Below are positions 42,737 to 52,640 of a DNA stretch of 64,000 nt, piece by piece; the stretch's first letter is position 1, and every line of letters begins with the position of its first letter. Both the position numbers and the translations under genes were made by a program. The DNA comes from Arcobacter iocasae (GTDB lineage Bacteria; Campylobacterota; Campylobacteria; Campylobacterales; Arcobacteraceae), in assembly GCF_042214795.1 (NCBI RefSeq), contig NZ_CP090177.1, positions 1,612,001-1,676,000 of the forward strand. Direction: 5' to 3'. The notes below the pieces were generated by a model. The model was not told the DNA's origin. It searched no databases and saw only the letters and a program-made list of their open reading frames with translations.

Positions 42737-45700
42737 ATGAAAAAAATAACATATAAATTAAAAGAGGTTTTTTTAATCTTTTTAGTATTTTCTTTTATAC
42801 TTGCTTTTGTAAATATTATTGTAGAAAAACTCTTTTTTGTAGATAATATACAAAAAATAGCAATGGAGACTGCATTAAGTAAAGCAAAAGAGAGAGAACA
42901 TACTTTAAATGAATTTTTAAATGAATCAAAGCATTTAATAAAATTTCTTAGAAAAATTAATGCCTTCAATAATTTTTTGGAAAATGGTAATTCAAAAAAT
43001 GAATTAGAAGAGATATTTTTTGCTTATATTCAAAGCCATAAAAGGTTTATGCAACTTCGATATATCGATAAAAAAGGTTTAGAAAAAATAAGAGTACAGA
43101 GAGACAAGGAAAATAGCATTTCTTATAAAGTACCAAATGAAAAACTTCAAAATAAAGCTAATAGAGATTATTTTATTGATTCAAAAATGAAACCTTTGGA
43201 GAAAGTTTGGTTTTCGAAAATGGATTTAAATATAGAGAATAATAAGGTTGAGACTCCTTTTAATCCAACACTAAGAGTAATTTTACCTGTAAAATATAAA
43301 AATGAATTCGATGGTATTTTAATCATAAACTATTTTTTAGATGAATTTTTAAATGATCTTATGAATACTTCATTATATGATATGATTATTATTGATGGTA
43401 AAGGATTTCCTTTATTGCATTATGAAAAAGCTAAAAATTGGAGTTTTTATACTTCTGCAAAATATAATATATCACAAGAGTATCCAAAAGATTATAAAAA
43501 AATTTTAAACAATGAAAGTGTTGTAAGTAATACTTTTGCTTCAAAAAAGATAAAGACTCCTATTTCAGATAATTTAATTTTAATATTAAAATTAAAAGAA
43601 AAATATGTGAAAGAACAAAATGAAAATTTAGCTTTTAAATATACAACTATAGCTACGGTAATACCTCTTGTTATATTTATTTTAACACTATTTTTAATTA
43701 AATTATTTGGTGATAGATTATTTAATACAAAAAAACTATCTGAACTTAATGATAATTTGCACTCAATCTCAAAAATAGCAAAAGTTGGTTTTTGGGAAGT
43801 GAATTGGAAAACTAAGCATATTAATTTAAGTGATGAACTTTATGATATCTTTGAAATTGAAGATAAAAATAGTGTTATTACAATGGAGAAGCTTTTTACA
43901 TATTTCCCTAAAAGTTCAAAAAATGAATATGAAAAAGAAATTCAATCTTCTATAGATGAAAAAAGGGAATATTTTATTACCCAATCAATTATTACTGAAA
44001 AGGGTAATATAAAATATCTTCAAAGAAGAGGTAAACACTATTTTGATGATAATGGAGTTCTTATTAAATCTGTTGGAAGTAGTTATGATATCACAGAACA
44101 GTATCTATCTGAGAAAAAGTATAAAACACTATTGGAATATGCCTCAGATGGAATTCATATTTTAGATAAACAGGGGAATCTTGTAGAATTTAGTCAATCA
44201 TTTGTCCAATCACTTGGTTATACAAATGAAGAGATGTGGGAATTAAATATTGTAGATTGGGATATCTTTATTTTAGAAGTAGAGGTAAAAAATAGAATAA
44301 AAGAGCTAATAGATTTTCCAAGTTCTTTTGAAGCAAAACATAAAAGAAAAGATGGCTCGATTATTGATGTTCAAATCAATGCAAAAGGAATAGAAATAAA
44401 TGGAGAAGAATACCTTTATGCTTCCCAAAGGGATATAACAAAACAAAAAAAACTAGAAAAAGAGATTCTTAGTGAGAAAGATTTTATTTCAACTATTATT
44501 GATAATGCAAATGCAATTATTGCAGTAATTGATAGTAAGGGAAGAATGATTAAGATAAATAAATATGCCCAAGATTTTGTTGGATATACAGAAGAAAAAA
44601 TAGCTAGCGAGCCATATTTTTGGTCAAGATTTTTGACAAAAGAAAAAGAACAAAAAGTTTTAGAAATAGTAAAAAAAGCAAATAAAGGTGAGATAGTAAA
44701 AAACTTTAAAAATAGTTGGATTTCTAAAGATGGCGAAGAAAAAGTATTTGAGTGGTCAAATATGCTTGTTCAAAAAGCTGATGGAAGCATGGATTATATT
44801 GCTACTATAGGAATAGATGTAACAGAAAATAATAAATTATTAGAAGAATTAAAAGGCGCTAAAAAAAATGCAGAAAAAGCAAATGTAGTAAAATCTGAAT
44901 TTTTGGCAAATATGTCCCACGAAATAAGAACTCCTATAAGTGGAGTAACTGGGCTTATATCTCTTATATTAGATATGCCATTAGAACCACTACAAAGAGA
45001 CTATTTAAATAAAGCGAAAAAATCTTCAAATGCCTTATTGAGTATTATTAATGATATTTTAGATTATTCAAAAATTGAAGCTGGAAAACTAGATATTATT
45101 GAGCAAGATTTCAATTTAGAAGATATTTTTAAAAATATCTCCAATCTTTTTGGATATGAAACATATAAAAAACAACTAGAATTTACTTTTGTATTAGATG
45201 GAAATATCCCTTCATTGATAATTGGAGATTCACTTCGATTAACACAAATATTAAATAATCTTGTGGGAAATGCTATAAAGTTTACTGAAAATGGATATGT
45301 TGCATTAAAAAGTGAAATAAAAGAGATAAATGAAGATGAGGTTATTTTAAAATTTTGTATTGAAGATACAGGTATTGGGATAAATAAAGAAGGTCAAAAA
45401 AAGCTTTTTAATACCTTTGAACAACTTGATACTTCAAATAAAAGAAAATATAGTGGTTCAGGATTGGGACTTTCTATTACTAAACAATTAATTGAGCTTA
45501 TGCATGGAAAAATTTGGGTTGAAAGTGAAGAAAGCATTGGAAGTAAGTTTTATTTTGAGATAAAGTTTAACTATATCAAGGAGTTTTACAAAAAGAAGAA
45601 AAATAGAACTGTCAATAATGACAAATTTTTGATTATTGATGATAATAAAATGGAAAGTGAGTATATAAAAAATATATTAAATTCCTGGAAATTAGACTCT

Positions 45701-47002
45701 ATTATTGAGTCAAATGAAGTGAATGCTTTAGAAATAATCAATAATGAAAAAATAGATTGTTTGATTATTAATTGGAATACTTCAACTACTCGTCGATTGA
45801 TATTTTTAGAAAAATTAAAAAATATCAATAAAGAAATAGATTATATTGTTTTGGTGACGCCATATAATAAAAAGCTTATTTTAAATCTTTTTGAAAAACA
45901 AGAATTTAAAGTTACAAAATTACTGGAAAAACCTTTTACTCCATCAACTTTATATAATACAATTTTTGATAAAAATAATAAAGATATTAAAAATAGAGAA
46001 AGCTCAACACAAGTTGTATTGGTAAATAAAAAAAGAGCCTTATTGGTCGAAGATAATGAGACTAATCAAATAGTTTCAAAAGCAATTTTAGAAAAATTGG
46101 GGTTTATTATAGATATTGCAAATGATGGAGAAGAGGCTATAAAAAGTGCTAAAAATTTTTCTTATGATATTATCTTTATGGATTTACAAATGCCAAATAT
46201 TGATGGCTTTGAAGCCACACAAAGAATTAGAGAGTTTGACAAAAAAATACCTATTATTGCATTAAGTGCAGCTGTAATGCAAAAGGATAAGATGTTAACT
46301 AAAGAAGCTGGTATGAATGCTCATATCCCTAAACCAATCGTAGAAGAAGAATTAGAGCGTGTAGTAACAGAATTTTTTGAAGTAACTTATAAAGATGCAC
46401 ATATAAAAAAGATACATAACAATAAATTACATAATATATATGGAATAAATTTTAGAAAATTGATGGAGATATTGTCATTTGATGATAAAGAGGCTTTGTC
46501 TTTAATAAAAAAATATTACAAAAACTACAGTAATATAGAATCACAACTTGAAATCTTCAGTCTAAAAAGTGATGATTTTAATAGCTTTATACATAAATTA
46601 AAAGGGGTAAGTGGAAATATACAAGCAATGAAAGTTTATGATATTTGTTTTGAAATAGAAAAAGTAAGTGATGCAACAAAAGTATCTGAATTGATAAGTA
46701 ACTTAAAAAATGAAATGAAAAAAATATTTGAATCTATAGAAGTCAATATCTTAAAAAAGAAAAATGAAGATAAACCAAATCACAGCAATAAACAGATTGA
46801 TAAAATGATAGAAGAGTTAATAAAAGATGTCAACGAGGATAATTTTATTAAAAACTCGATCGTAGAAGAACTAATTGATTCTCTAAGAGATAAGATAGAA
46901 GAGAAGCTATTAGAAAAAGTTGATAATAGTTTTTCTAATTATGAATATGAAAATTTGATAGAAGATTTAAAAAGTATTCAAAATATACTCAAGAAAGGTT
47001 AA
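42737..47002 (+). CDS. Hybrid sensor histidine kinase (Cache-like, three PAS, two REC, HPt)
   Basis: A 1421-residue membrane kinase. An N-terminal membrane segment (about 9-27), a periplasmic Cache-type sensor region (about 30-300) and a second segment (about 303-325) are followed by three PAS domains (about 345-455, 460-575, 585-700). The HisKA domain has His728 in MSHEIRTP. The ATPase domain has NLVGNAIKFTENG, DTGIGI and GLGLSI. A first receiver lacks the phospho-accepting Asp (DCLIINWNT); the second is intact (VEDNETNQ, DLQMPNIDG). A C-terminal HPt domain has His1286 in HKLKGVSGN. The stop is 2 bp from the regulator gene, its likely partner. The signal is unknown. Confidence 0.93.
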   Translation: MKKITYKLKEVFLIFLVFSFILAFVNIIVEKLFFVDNIQKIAMETALSKAKEREHTLNEFLNESKHLIKFLRKINAFNNFLENGNSKNELEEIFFAYIQSHKRFMQLRYIDKKGLEKIRVQRDKENSISYKVPNEKLQNKANRDYFIDSKMKPLEKVWFSKMDLNIENNKVETPFNPTLRVILPVKYKNEFDGILIINYFLDEFLNDLMNTSLYDMIIIDGKGFPLLHYEKAKNWSFYTSAKYNISQEYPKDYKKILNNESVVSNTFASKKIKTPISDNLILILKLKEKYVKEQNENLAFKYTTIATVIPLVIFILTLFLIKLFGDRLFNTKKLSELNDNLHSISKIAKVGFWEVNWKTKHINLSDELYDIFEIEDKNSVITMEKLFTYFPKSSKNEYEKEIQSSIDEKREYFITQSIITEKGNIKYLQRRGKHYFDDNGVLIKSVGSSYDITEQYLSEKKYKTLLEYASDGIHILDKQGNLVEFSQSFVQSLGYTNEEMWELNIVDWDIFILEVEVKNRIKELIDFPSSFEAKHKRKDGSIIDVQINAKGIEINGEEYLYASQRDITKQKKLEKEILSEKDFISTIIDNANAIIAVIDSKGRMIKINKYAQDFVGYTEEKIASEPYFWSRFLTKEKEQKVLEIVKKANKGEIVKNFKNSWISKDGEEKVFEWSNMLVQKADGSMDYIATIGIDVTENNKLLEELKGAKKNAEKANVVKSEFLANMSHEIRTPISGVTGLISLILDMPLEPLQRDYLNKAKKSSNALLSIINDILDYSKIEAGKLDIIEQDFNLEDIFKNISNLFGYETYKKQLEFTFVLDGNIPSLIIGDSLRLTQILNNLVGNAIKFTENGYVALKSEIKEINEDEVILKFCIEDTGIGINKEGQKKLFNTFEQLDTSNKRKYSGSGLGLSITKQLIELMHGKIWVESEESIGSKFYFEIKFNYIKEFYKKKKNRTVNNDKFLIIDDNKMESEYIKNILNSWKLDSIIESNEVNALEIINNEKIDCLIINWNTSTTRRLIFLEKLKNINKEIDYIVLVTPYNKKLILNLFEKQEFKVTKLLEKPFTPSTLYNTIFDKNNKDIKNRESSTQVVLVNKKRALLVEDNETNQIVSKAILEKLGFIIDIANDGEEAIKSAKNFSYDIIFMDLQMPNIDGFEATQRIREFDKKIPIIALSAAVMQKDKMLTKEAGMNAHIPKPIVEEELERVVTEFFEVTYKDAHIKKIHNNKLHNIYGINFRKLMEILSFDDKEALSLIKKYYKNYSNIESQLEIFSLKSDDFNSFIHKLKGVSGNIQAMKVYDICFEIEKVSDATKVSELISNLKNEMKKIFESIEVNILKKKNEDKPNHSNKQIDKMIEELIKDVNEDNFIKNSIVEELIDSLRDKIEEKLLEKVDNSFSNYEYENLIEDLKSIQNILKKG

Positions 47003-47004
47003 AG

Positions 47005-47685
47005 ATGGGAAAATTAACTATTTTAGTTGTAGATGATGAGTCTATAAATATTCAAATAATATCTGAAATATTAACTGATGTGTATAATATAAAAATCGCT
47101 AAAAATGGGAAAAGTGGATATGAAGCCTATGAAAAATATTCTCCTGCTTTAATAATCTCAGACATAAATATGCCCCTTATGAATGGAATTGAAATGGTTT
47201 CAAAGATTAGACAAAAAGACCAAAATACAAAAGTGATATTTACAACATCCCATTCAGACTTAGATTATTTACTTCAATCAAGTTCATTAAAACTCATAAA
47301 ATATATTTTAAAGCCAATAAAAAGAGAAGAATTACTTGAAGCTGTAAATATAGCAGTTGAAGAGTTACAAAAATATAAAATAGTCTCAAGTCATATTTTA
47401 CAGTTAGATAAAGAGTATGTCTGGGATTTTAAAACTTTAAATTTAATGAAATCAGACCAAGTTATCTCTTTAACACCCACGGAGAGAAAAATATTAAATT
47501 ATCTTTTTTCAAATGTTGGTTCTATGGTTACTTATGATGATATTCTTTATGAAGCCTGGGAAGATTATGACATGCCAAGCAAACAAACACTAAAAACAAT
47601 GATAACAAATCTTAGAAAAAAAATCCCCGAAAATATAATTCACAATATTTATGGCATAGGCTATAAAATCTTGACTACTCCTTGA
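47005..47685 (+). CDS. Response regulator with OmpR-type winged helix
   Basis: The 226-residue protein has a receiver domain with acidic pocket VVDDES, phospho-acceptor Asp53 in SDINMPLMNG and the switch Lys in ILKPIKREE. An OmpR/PhoB-type DNA-binding domain follows (about 140-226; LTPTERKILNYLFSN, TLKTMITNLRKKI and IYGIGYKI). It starts 2 bp after the hybrid kinase stop, so the pair forms a phosphorelay. The nearest possible targets are the downstream carbonic anhydrase and chemoreceptor, but targets are not shown by the sequence. Confidence 0.93.
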   Translation: MGKLTILVVDDESINIQIISEILTDVYNIKIAKNGKSGYEAYEKYSPALIISDINMPLMNGIEMVSKIRQKDQNTKVIFTTSHSDLDYLLQSSSLKLIKYILKPIKREELLEAVNIAVEELQKYKIVSSHILQLDKEYVWDFKTLNLMKSDQVISLTPTERKILNYLFSNVGSMVTYDDILYEAWEDYDMPSKQTLKTMITNLRKKIPENIIHNIYGIGYKILTTP

Positions 47686-47759
47686 CTATTTAATTTTATA
47701 CTTTCATTATAACTTGTATTTCCTATGAGAAATACAAATTCTTAAAATAAGGATTTATA

Positions 47760-48554
47760 ATGAAAAAATATGTAATTAGTCTACTTGTAAGTGGGATTTT
47801 ATTAGCAGCAAATGCTAGCGAAAATGGTGAAGCAAAAACTTCTAGTGAAACACATAAGAAACATGAATCTCATGCATCTTGGAGTTATGTAGGTAATAAT
47901 GGTCCAAAATTTTGGGGGACAATTAATTCTTCTTTTCAAACTTGTGAAAATGGAGAAAGACAATCTCCTATAAATATAGCAAAAGAATCAACTGTTGCTA
48001 CGAACTCTTTAGGAAATCTTTTCTTTGATTATAAAGATACAGATATTAGTATAGTAAATAATGGACATACTATCCAAGTAAATTCTGACAATCAAAGTTC
48101 TGCACTGTTTCAAGGTAAAAAATTCAAACTTTTACAATTTCATTTTCACTCAAAAAGTGAACATACTGTAAATGGAGAATATTATCCCTTGGAATTACAC
48201 TTGGTTCATCAAGCAGAAGATGGTGAGTTGGGAGTTGTGGGAGTATTCTTTAAACTAGGTGATTATAATAGTTCATTACAAAAAGTATTAAAATTTATGC
48301 CTAAAGATGCTGGAGCTAAAAATGCGAGTGATAAGTTTAGTATTAATCCAAATGATTTTTTACCAAAAGATAGAGGTTATTATCATTATTTAGGTTCTCT
48401 TACAACACCTCCTTGTACACAAATCGTAGAATGGTATGTGATGAAAAATCCAATAACTTTATCACAAAAACAATTGGAACAATTTCAAAATTTATATAAT
48501 GGAAATTTTAGACCAACTTATCCTCTTAATAAGAGAATAGTATTAGAAAAGTAA
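47760..48554 (+). CDS. Alpha-class carbonic anhydrase, periplasmic
   Basis: The 264-residue protein has a signal peptide (MKKYVISLLVSGILLAANAS) and an alpha-carbonic anhydrase domain. The three zinc-ligand histidines are His128 and His130 in FHFHSKSEH and His147 in LELHLVHQ. The active-site region RQSPINI and SLTTPPCTQIVEWYV are intact; Cys62 and the Cys of TPPC can form the usual disulfide. It interconverts CO2 and bicarbonate in the periplasm. It lies 75 bp after the response regulator and 9 bp before the chemoreceptor. Confidence 0.95.
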   Translation: MKKYVISLLVSGILLAANASENGEAKTSSETHKKHESHASWSYVGNNGPKFWGTINSSFQTCENGERQSPINIAKESTVATNSLGNLFFDYKDTDISIVNNGHTIQVNSDNQSSALFQGKKFKLLQFHFHSKSEHTVNGEYYPLELHLVHQAEDGELGVVGVFFKLGDYNSSLQKVLKFMPKDAGAKNASDKFSINPNDFLPKDRGYYHYLGSLTTPPCTQIVEWYVMKNPITLSQKQLEQFQNLYNGNFRPTYPLNKRIVLEK

Positions 48555-48563
48555 GGAAAAACA

Positions 48564-50477
48564 ATGATTAACAATATGAAAATAAAAATAAAAATCTTTT
48601 TACTATTAGCAATAACATTAACTTCTTTATTAATAGTATCAGTAAGTTCATATGTTGGAATAAGTGCTGTAGGGCATGAAATTGAAGAGTTGGCAGAATC
48701 TCATATTCCATTAAATAGAGTAATTACAAATATTGAAGCTGGTATTTTAAAAGAAGAGGTTTTAACTTATGAGTTAATAATTGCTGCTGAAGATGTATTT
48801 AGTGAAAAGTTTCAAGAGGTCAAAGTAAGAATTGAGAAAATTGAAAAAACTTCAGAAAAAAATATAAAAGAGTGTGAAGAAATAGCATCAAAGGCTATAA
48901 ATAAAAGTAGTGATGATGAAATCAAAAAAAGATATGAGGAGTTTTTAAAAGAGTGTAAAGAGCTTGAAAAGAAACAAAAAATGTTTGAAGTTGGTATAGC
49001 AAAATTAGTACATGACTTAGAATCTGGGAATATTCAAGATGTAGAAAAAGAGAAAGAAGAACTTCATAATTTGCTTCTTGGCTTGGACAAGTTTGTAATA
49101 AATTTGACAAAACAAATTCAAGATTTAGTTAAAAAAGCAACAGAAAAAGCAAAAGCTGATGAAAATAGTGTAACTATAACTATAGAGATAATCTCTATTT
49201 TAGCTTTCATTATTTCTATTACATTTGGAATTTATTTAGCAAACAATATTAAAAACTTGATTAACACTTTCCAAACTGGATTATTAGGATTCTTTACATA
49301 CCTTAATCGTGAAAGTAATGATGTAAAACCTATAGAAATAAATTCAAATGATGAAATAGGTCTTATGTCAAAAGTAGTAAATGAGAATATCATTAGAACA
49401 AGAGATTTATTAGAAGAAGATAGAGAACTAATTGATGAAGTTAAAAAAATAGTTACAAAAGTAAATAGTGGAATATTTAAACAAGAGATAACAAAAAGTA
49501 CATCAAATGAGAGTTTAAATGAATTAAAATCTCTTTTAAATGAGATGTTAAAAGTTTTGACGGCTAATGTTTCTGAAGATTTAAATAAGATTCAAGTAGC
49601 TCTTGATCACTACCAGCAGTTAGACTTTAGACATAGAATTGAAGGTTGTAGTGGAAAAACAAGTGTAGGATTGACAAAATTAGCAGAAATAATCAATACA
49701 ATGTTAGTAGAAAATAAGAAATCAGGAGTTTCATTAAATATTTCTGCACAAGCCCTATTAGGTAATATTACAACATTAAATAGTTCTTCAAATCAAGCTG
49801 CAGCTTCATTAGAAGAAACAGCTGCTGCTTTAGAAGAGATTACAAGTACAATTGTTAGTAATACAGAAAATGTAGTTAAGATGTCAAACTATGCAAATGA
49901 GTTGTCAGTTTCTGCAAATGAGGGTCAATCATTGGCTACTCAAACAACAACATCGATGGATGAGATTAATGCACAAGTAAGTGCAATAAATGAGGCAATT
50001 AGTGTAATTGATCAAATTGCTTTTCAAACAAATATTCTTTCATTAAATGCAGCAGTAGAAGCAGCAACTGCAGGAGAATCAGGAAAAGGATTTGCAGTAG
50101 TTGCTGGAGAAGTGAGAAATCTAGCATCAAGAAGTGCAGAAGCTGCTAAAGAGATAAAACTTTTAGTTGAAAATGCTACTATAAAAGCATCTGAGGGTAA
50201 AGAAATAGCTACAAGAATGATAAATGGATACTCTGGACTTAATGATAATGTTGATAAAACATTAGCTATTATAAAAGATATCGAATTAGCATCAAAAGAG
50301 CAACAAACTGGAATAGTACAAATAAATGATGCAGTAAATCAGCTTGACCAACAAACTCAAGCAAATGCAAGTGCTGCAGCAGAAGCACAAGAAGTTGCAA
50401 ATAATACATCGACAATTGCTAATAGAATAATTGAAGATGCCAATGAAAAAGAGTTCATTGGAAAAGAAGACATCTAA
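48564..50477 (+). CDS. Methyl-accepting chemotaxis protein
   Basis: A 637-residue chemoreceptor. One N-terminal membrane segment (about 10-30) is followed by a helical, four-helix-bundle-like periplasmic domain of about 175 residues. A second segment (about 210-228) and a HAMP-like linker come next. The signalling domain has the hairpin tip IDQIAFQTNILSLNAAVEAA and then AGEVRNLASRSAEAAKEIK. No C-terminal CheR pentapeptide is seen. It is 9 bp after the carbonic anhydrase gene, suggesting co-expression. The attractant is unknown. Confidence 0.93.
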   Translation: MINNMKIKIKIFLLLAITLTSLLIVSVSSYVGISAVGHEIEELAESHIPLNRVITNIEAGILKEEVLTYELIIAAEDVFSEKFQEVKVRIEKIEKTSEKNIKECEEIASKAINKSSDDEIKKRYEEFLKECKELEKKQKMFEVGIAKLVHDLESGNIQDVEKEKEELHNLLLGLDKFVINLTKQIQDLVKKATEKAKADENSVTITIEIISILAFIISITFGIYLANNIKNLINTFQTGLLGFFTYLNRESNDVKPIEINSNDEIGLMSKVVNENIIRTRDLLEEDRELIDEVKKIVTKVNSGIFKQEITKSTSNESLNELKSLLNEMLKVLTANVSEDLNKIQVALDHYQQLDFRHRIEGCSGKTSVGLTKLAEIINTMLVENKKSGVSLNISAQALLGNITTLNSSSNQAAASLEETAAALEEITSTIVSNTENVVKMSNYANELSVSANEGQSLATQTTTSMDEINAQVSAINEAISVIDQIAFQTNILSLNAAVEAATAGESGKGFAVVAGEVRNLASRSAEAAKEIKLLVENATIKASEGKEIATRMINGYSGLNDNVDKTLAIIKDIELASKEQQTGIVQINDAVNQLDQQTQANASAAAEAQEVANNTSTIANRIIEDANEKEFIGKEDI

Positions 50478-50485
50478 AAATACAA

Positions 50486-50518
50486 TAAATAAGAGAGTTT
50501 TTACTTCTCTTATTTATC
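50486..50518 (+). terminator. Stem-loop terminator after the chemoreceptor gene
   Basis: A perfect 12-bp inverted repeat (ATAAATAAGAGA and its complement) with a 9-nt loop, 9 bp after the stop codon. The T-rich 3' arm serves as a weak U-tract. Confidence 0.65.
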
Positions 50519-50607
50519 TTAAAACTTTCTAGAAACACCTATTACAAGTATCTTATAAATCCTTTTTTGTTACAATCTTAAAAATAAATAAACAAATGAG
50601 ATAAAAG

Positions 50608-51441
50608 ATGAAAGAAAAACTTATTAGAAAGTGTCTTTTCCCTGCTGCTGGATATGGAACAAGATTTTTACCTGCTACAAAAGCAACACCTAAAGAGATG
50701 TTACCAATACTTACTAAACCACTTATTCAATATGGAGTAGAAGAAGCAATTGCTGCTGGCATGGATACTATGGCAATAGTAACAGGAAGAGGTAAAAGAG
50801 CTATTGAAGATCATTTTGATATTTCTTATGAACTAGAACACCAAATAAAAGGTACAAGCAAAGAACACTACTTAACTGAAATAAGAAGTGTAATAGAAAA
50901 ATGTACATTTTCATATACAAGACAAATAGAGATGAAAGGCTTAGGTCATGCCATCTTAACAGGTGGGGAGACTTTAATAGGAAATGAACCCTTTGCTGTA
51001 ATACTTGCAGATGATTTGTGTGACCATGAAGGAACTGGAGTTTTAGCCCAAATGGTAGAACTTTATGAAAAGTACAGATGCTCAATTGTAGCCATTGAAG
51101 AAGTACCTAAAGATGAAACATATAAGTATGGAGTAATAGAGGGTAAAGAGATAGAAGATGGTATTTTTATGATAAGTAATATGGTTGAAAAACCAGACCC
51201 AAAAGATGCTCCCTCAAATCTTGCAATTATAGGAAGATATATTTTAACACCTGATATTTATGAGATAATAAAAAATACAAAACCAGGTAAAAATGGTGAG
51301 CTCCAAATAACAGATTCTTTGATGATACAAGCAAAAGAGAATATGGTAATAGGATATAAGTTTAAGGGTAAAAGGTTTGATTGTGGGAGTATAGATGGTT
51401 TTGTAGAAGCTACAAACCATTTTTACAATAAAGCGAAATAA
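50608..51441 (+). CDS. galU: UTP-glucose-1-phosphate uridylyltransferase
   Basis: GalU makes UDP-glucose for surface polysaccharides. The 277-residue protein has the nucleotidyltransferase signature AAGYGTRFLPATKATPKEMLP, the VEKPDP motif and EMKGLGHAI, plus FAVILADDLCD (metal Asp) and the late FDCGSIDGF. The length is standard. It ends 1 bp before pgi, so the two sugar-phosphate genes form a unit. Confidence 0.96.
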   Translation: MKEKLIRKCLFPAAGYGTRFLPATKATPKEMLPILTKPLIQYGVEEAIAAGMDTMAIVTGRGKRAIEDHFDISYELEHQIKGTSKEHYLTEIRSVIEKCTFSYTRQIEMKGLGHAILTGGETLIGNEPFAVILADDLCDHEGTGVLAQMVELYEKYRCSIVAIEEVPKDETYKYGVIEGKEIEDGIFMISNMVEKPDPKDAPSNLAIIGRYILTPDIYEIIKNTKPGKNGELQITDSLMIQAKENMVIGYKFKGKRFDCGSIDGFVEATNHFYNKAK

Positions 51442-51442
51442 G

Positions 51443-52639
51443 ATGAAATATAATAAAAACTTTTATCAAATAAAATCAAATAAAGAGATATTTGAAAAAA
51501 TAGAAAAAGAGAAGGGCTATATAGGTTATTATAATCTTCCATATCAAAATACAAATGCTATAAAAGAGTTTGCAAAAACTGTAAGCCAAAAAGATATAGT
51601 AGTTGTAGGTATTGGAGGAAGTTCTTTAGGAACCTTTGCAATTCACAAGTTTTTACAACACAAAGAAAATGATAAAAAACTTCATTTTTTAGAATCAACT
51701 GATCCTTTAGATTTACAAAGAAGAATTAGTAAAATAAATCTAAATGATGCACTTTTTATAATTATAAGTAAATCAGGAACAACAGTTGAAACAGTTAGTA
51801 TCTTAAAGTATTTACATACACTTATAAACATAGATTCCTCAAATACTATATGTATAACAGAAAATGATAGTAAGCTAAAAACTTTTGCAAAATCAAGGAA
51901 TCTTAGAACCTTTGAAATCCCAAAAGATGTGGGTGGTAGGTTTTCTGTATTTTCAACTGTAGGACTTGTACCATTAGCAATTATGGGTTTAGATATAGAT
52001 GAGTTATTAAGGGGTTGTAAAGAGGTAAGTGATAGCTTTTTTTCTAAAGATGAATATTATGCTTTGCTTATGGAGAAAGCTAGATTTTTAGTTGAAAATA
52101 AAAATAGATTTAATATCAATGTTGTATTTTCTTATTCACTTTTACTTGAAGGTTTTAATAAGTGGTATGTTCAACTTTGGGGAGAGAGTTTAGGGAAAAT
52201 AAATATAAATGGAACAAAGCAAGCCTTAACACCTATTGGATTAGTGGGACCAATTGACCAACACTCTTTTTTACAACTAATAGTTGAAGGGAAAAGGGAT
52301 AAAACGGTTACCTTTATAAAAATAGAAGATTTTAAAGATGAGATGACCATTCCTGATTTATCACTAGAAGGCTTAGAAGAGTTGGATTATTTAAATGATA
52401 TTAAATTTAAAGATTTGATAAATAAACAAGCTGATGCGACTATTGAAGCAATAGAAGGCTTAGATGATATACCCTGTGATGTCATAACTATCCAATCACA
52501 AGATGAATTTAATATTGGAAAACTAATGTTTTCGTATGAGTTATTAACTTCAATTGTTGGAAAATTTGTACAAATAAATACCTATGACCAACCAGGTGTT
52601 GAAACAGGTAAAATCATCTTAAAAGAAAAACTAAAATAA
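51443..52639 (+). CDS. pgi: Glucose-6-phosphate isomerase
   Basis: Pgi interconverts glucose-6-phosphate and fructose-6-phosphate. The 398-residue protein is of the short form common in this phylum. It has VGIGGSSLGTFA, the SIS-domain SKSGTTVETVS, DVGGRFSVFSTVGL and WGESLGKININGT. QHSFLQLIVEG contributes the His and is followed by a C-terminal region with the active-site lysine in QPGVETGK. It lies between galU and a helicase gene that starts 1 bp later. Confidence 0.95.
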   Translation: MKYNKNFYQIKSNKEIFEKIEKEKGYIGYYNLPYQNTNAIKEFAKTVSQKDIVVVGIGGSSLGTFAIHKFLQHKENDKKLHFLESTDPLDLQRRISKINLNDALFIIISKSGTTVETVSILKYLHTLINIDSSNTICITENDSKLKTFAKSRNLRTFEIPKDVGGRFSVFSTVGLVPLAIMGLDIDELLRGCKEVSDSFFSKDEYYALLMEKARFLVENKNRFNINVVFSYSLLLEGFNKWYVQLWGESLGKININGTKQALTPIGLVGPIDQHSFLQLIVEGKRDKTVTFIKIEDFKDEMTIPDLSLEGLEELDYLNDIKFKDLINKQADATIEAIEGLDDIPCDVITIQSQDEFNIGKLMFSYELLTSIVGKFVQINTYDQPGVETGKIILKEKLK

Positions 52640-52640
52640 A

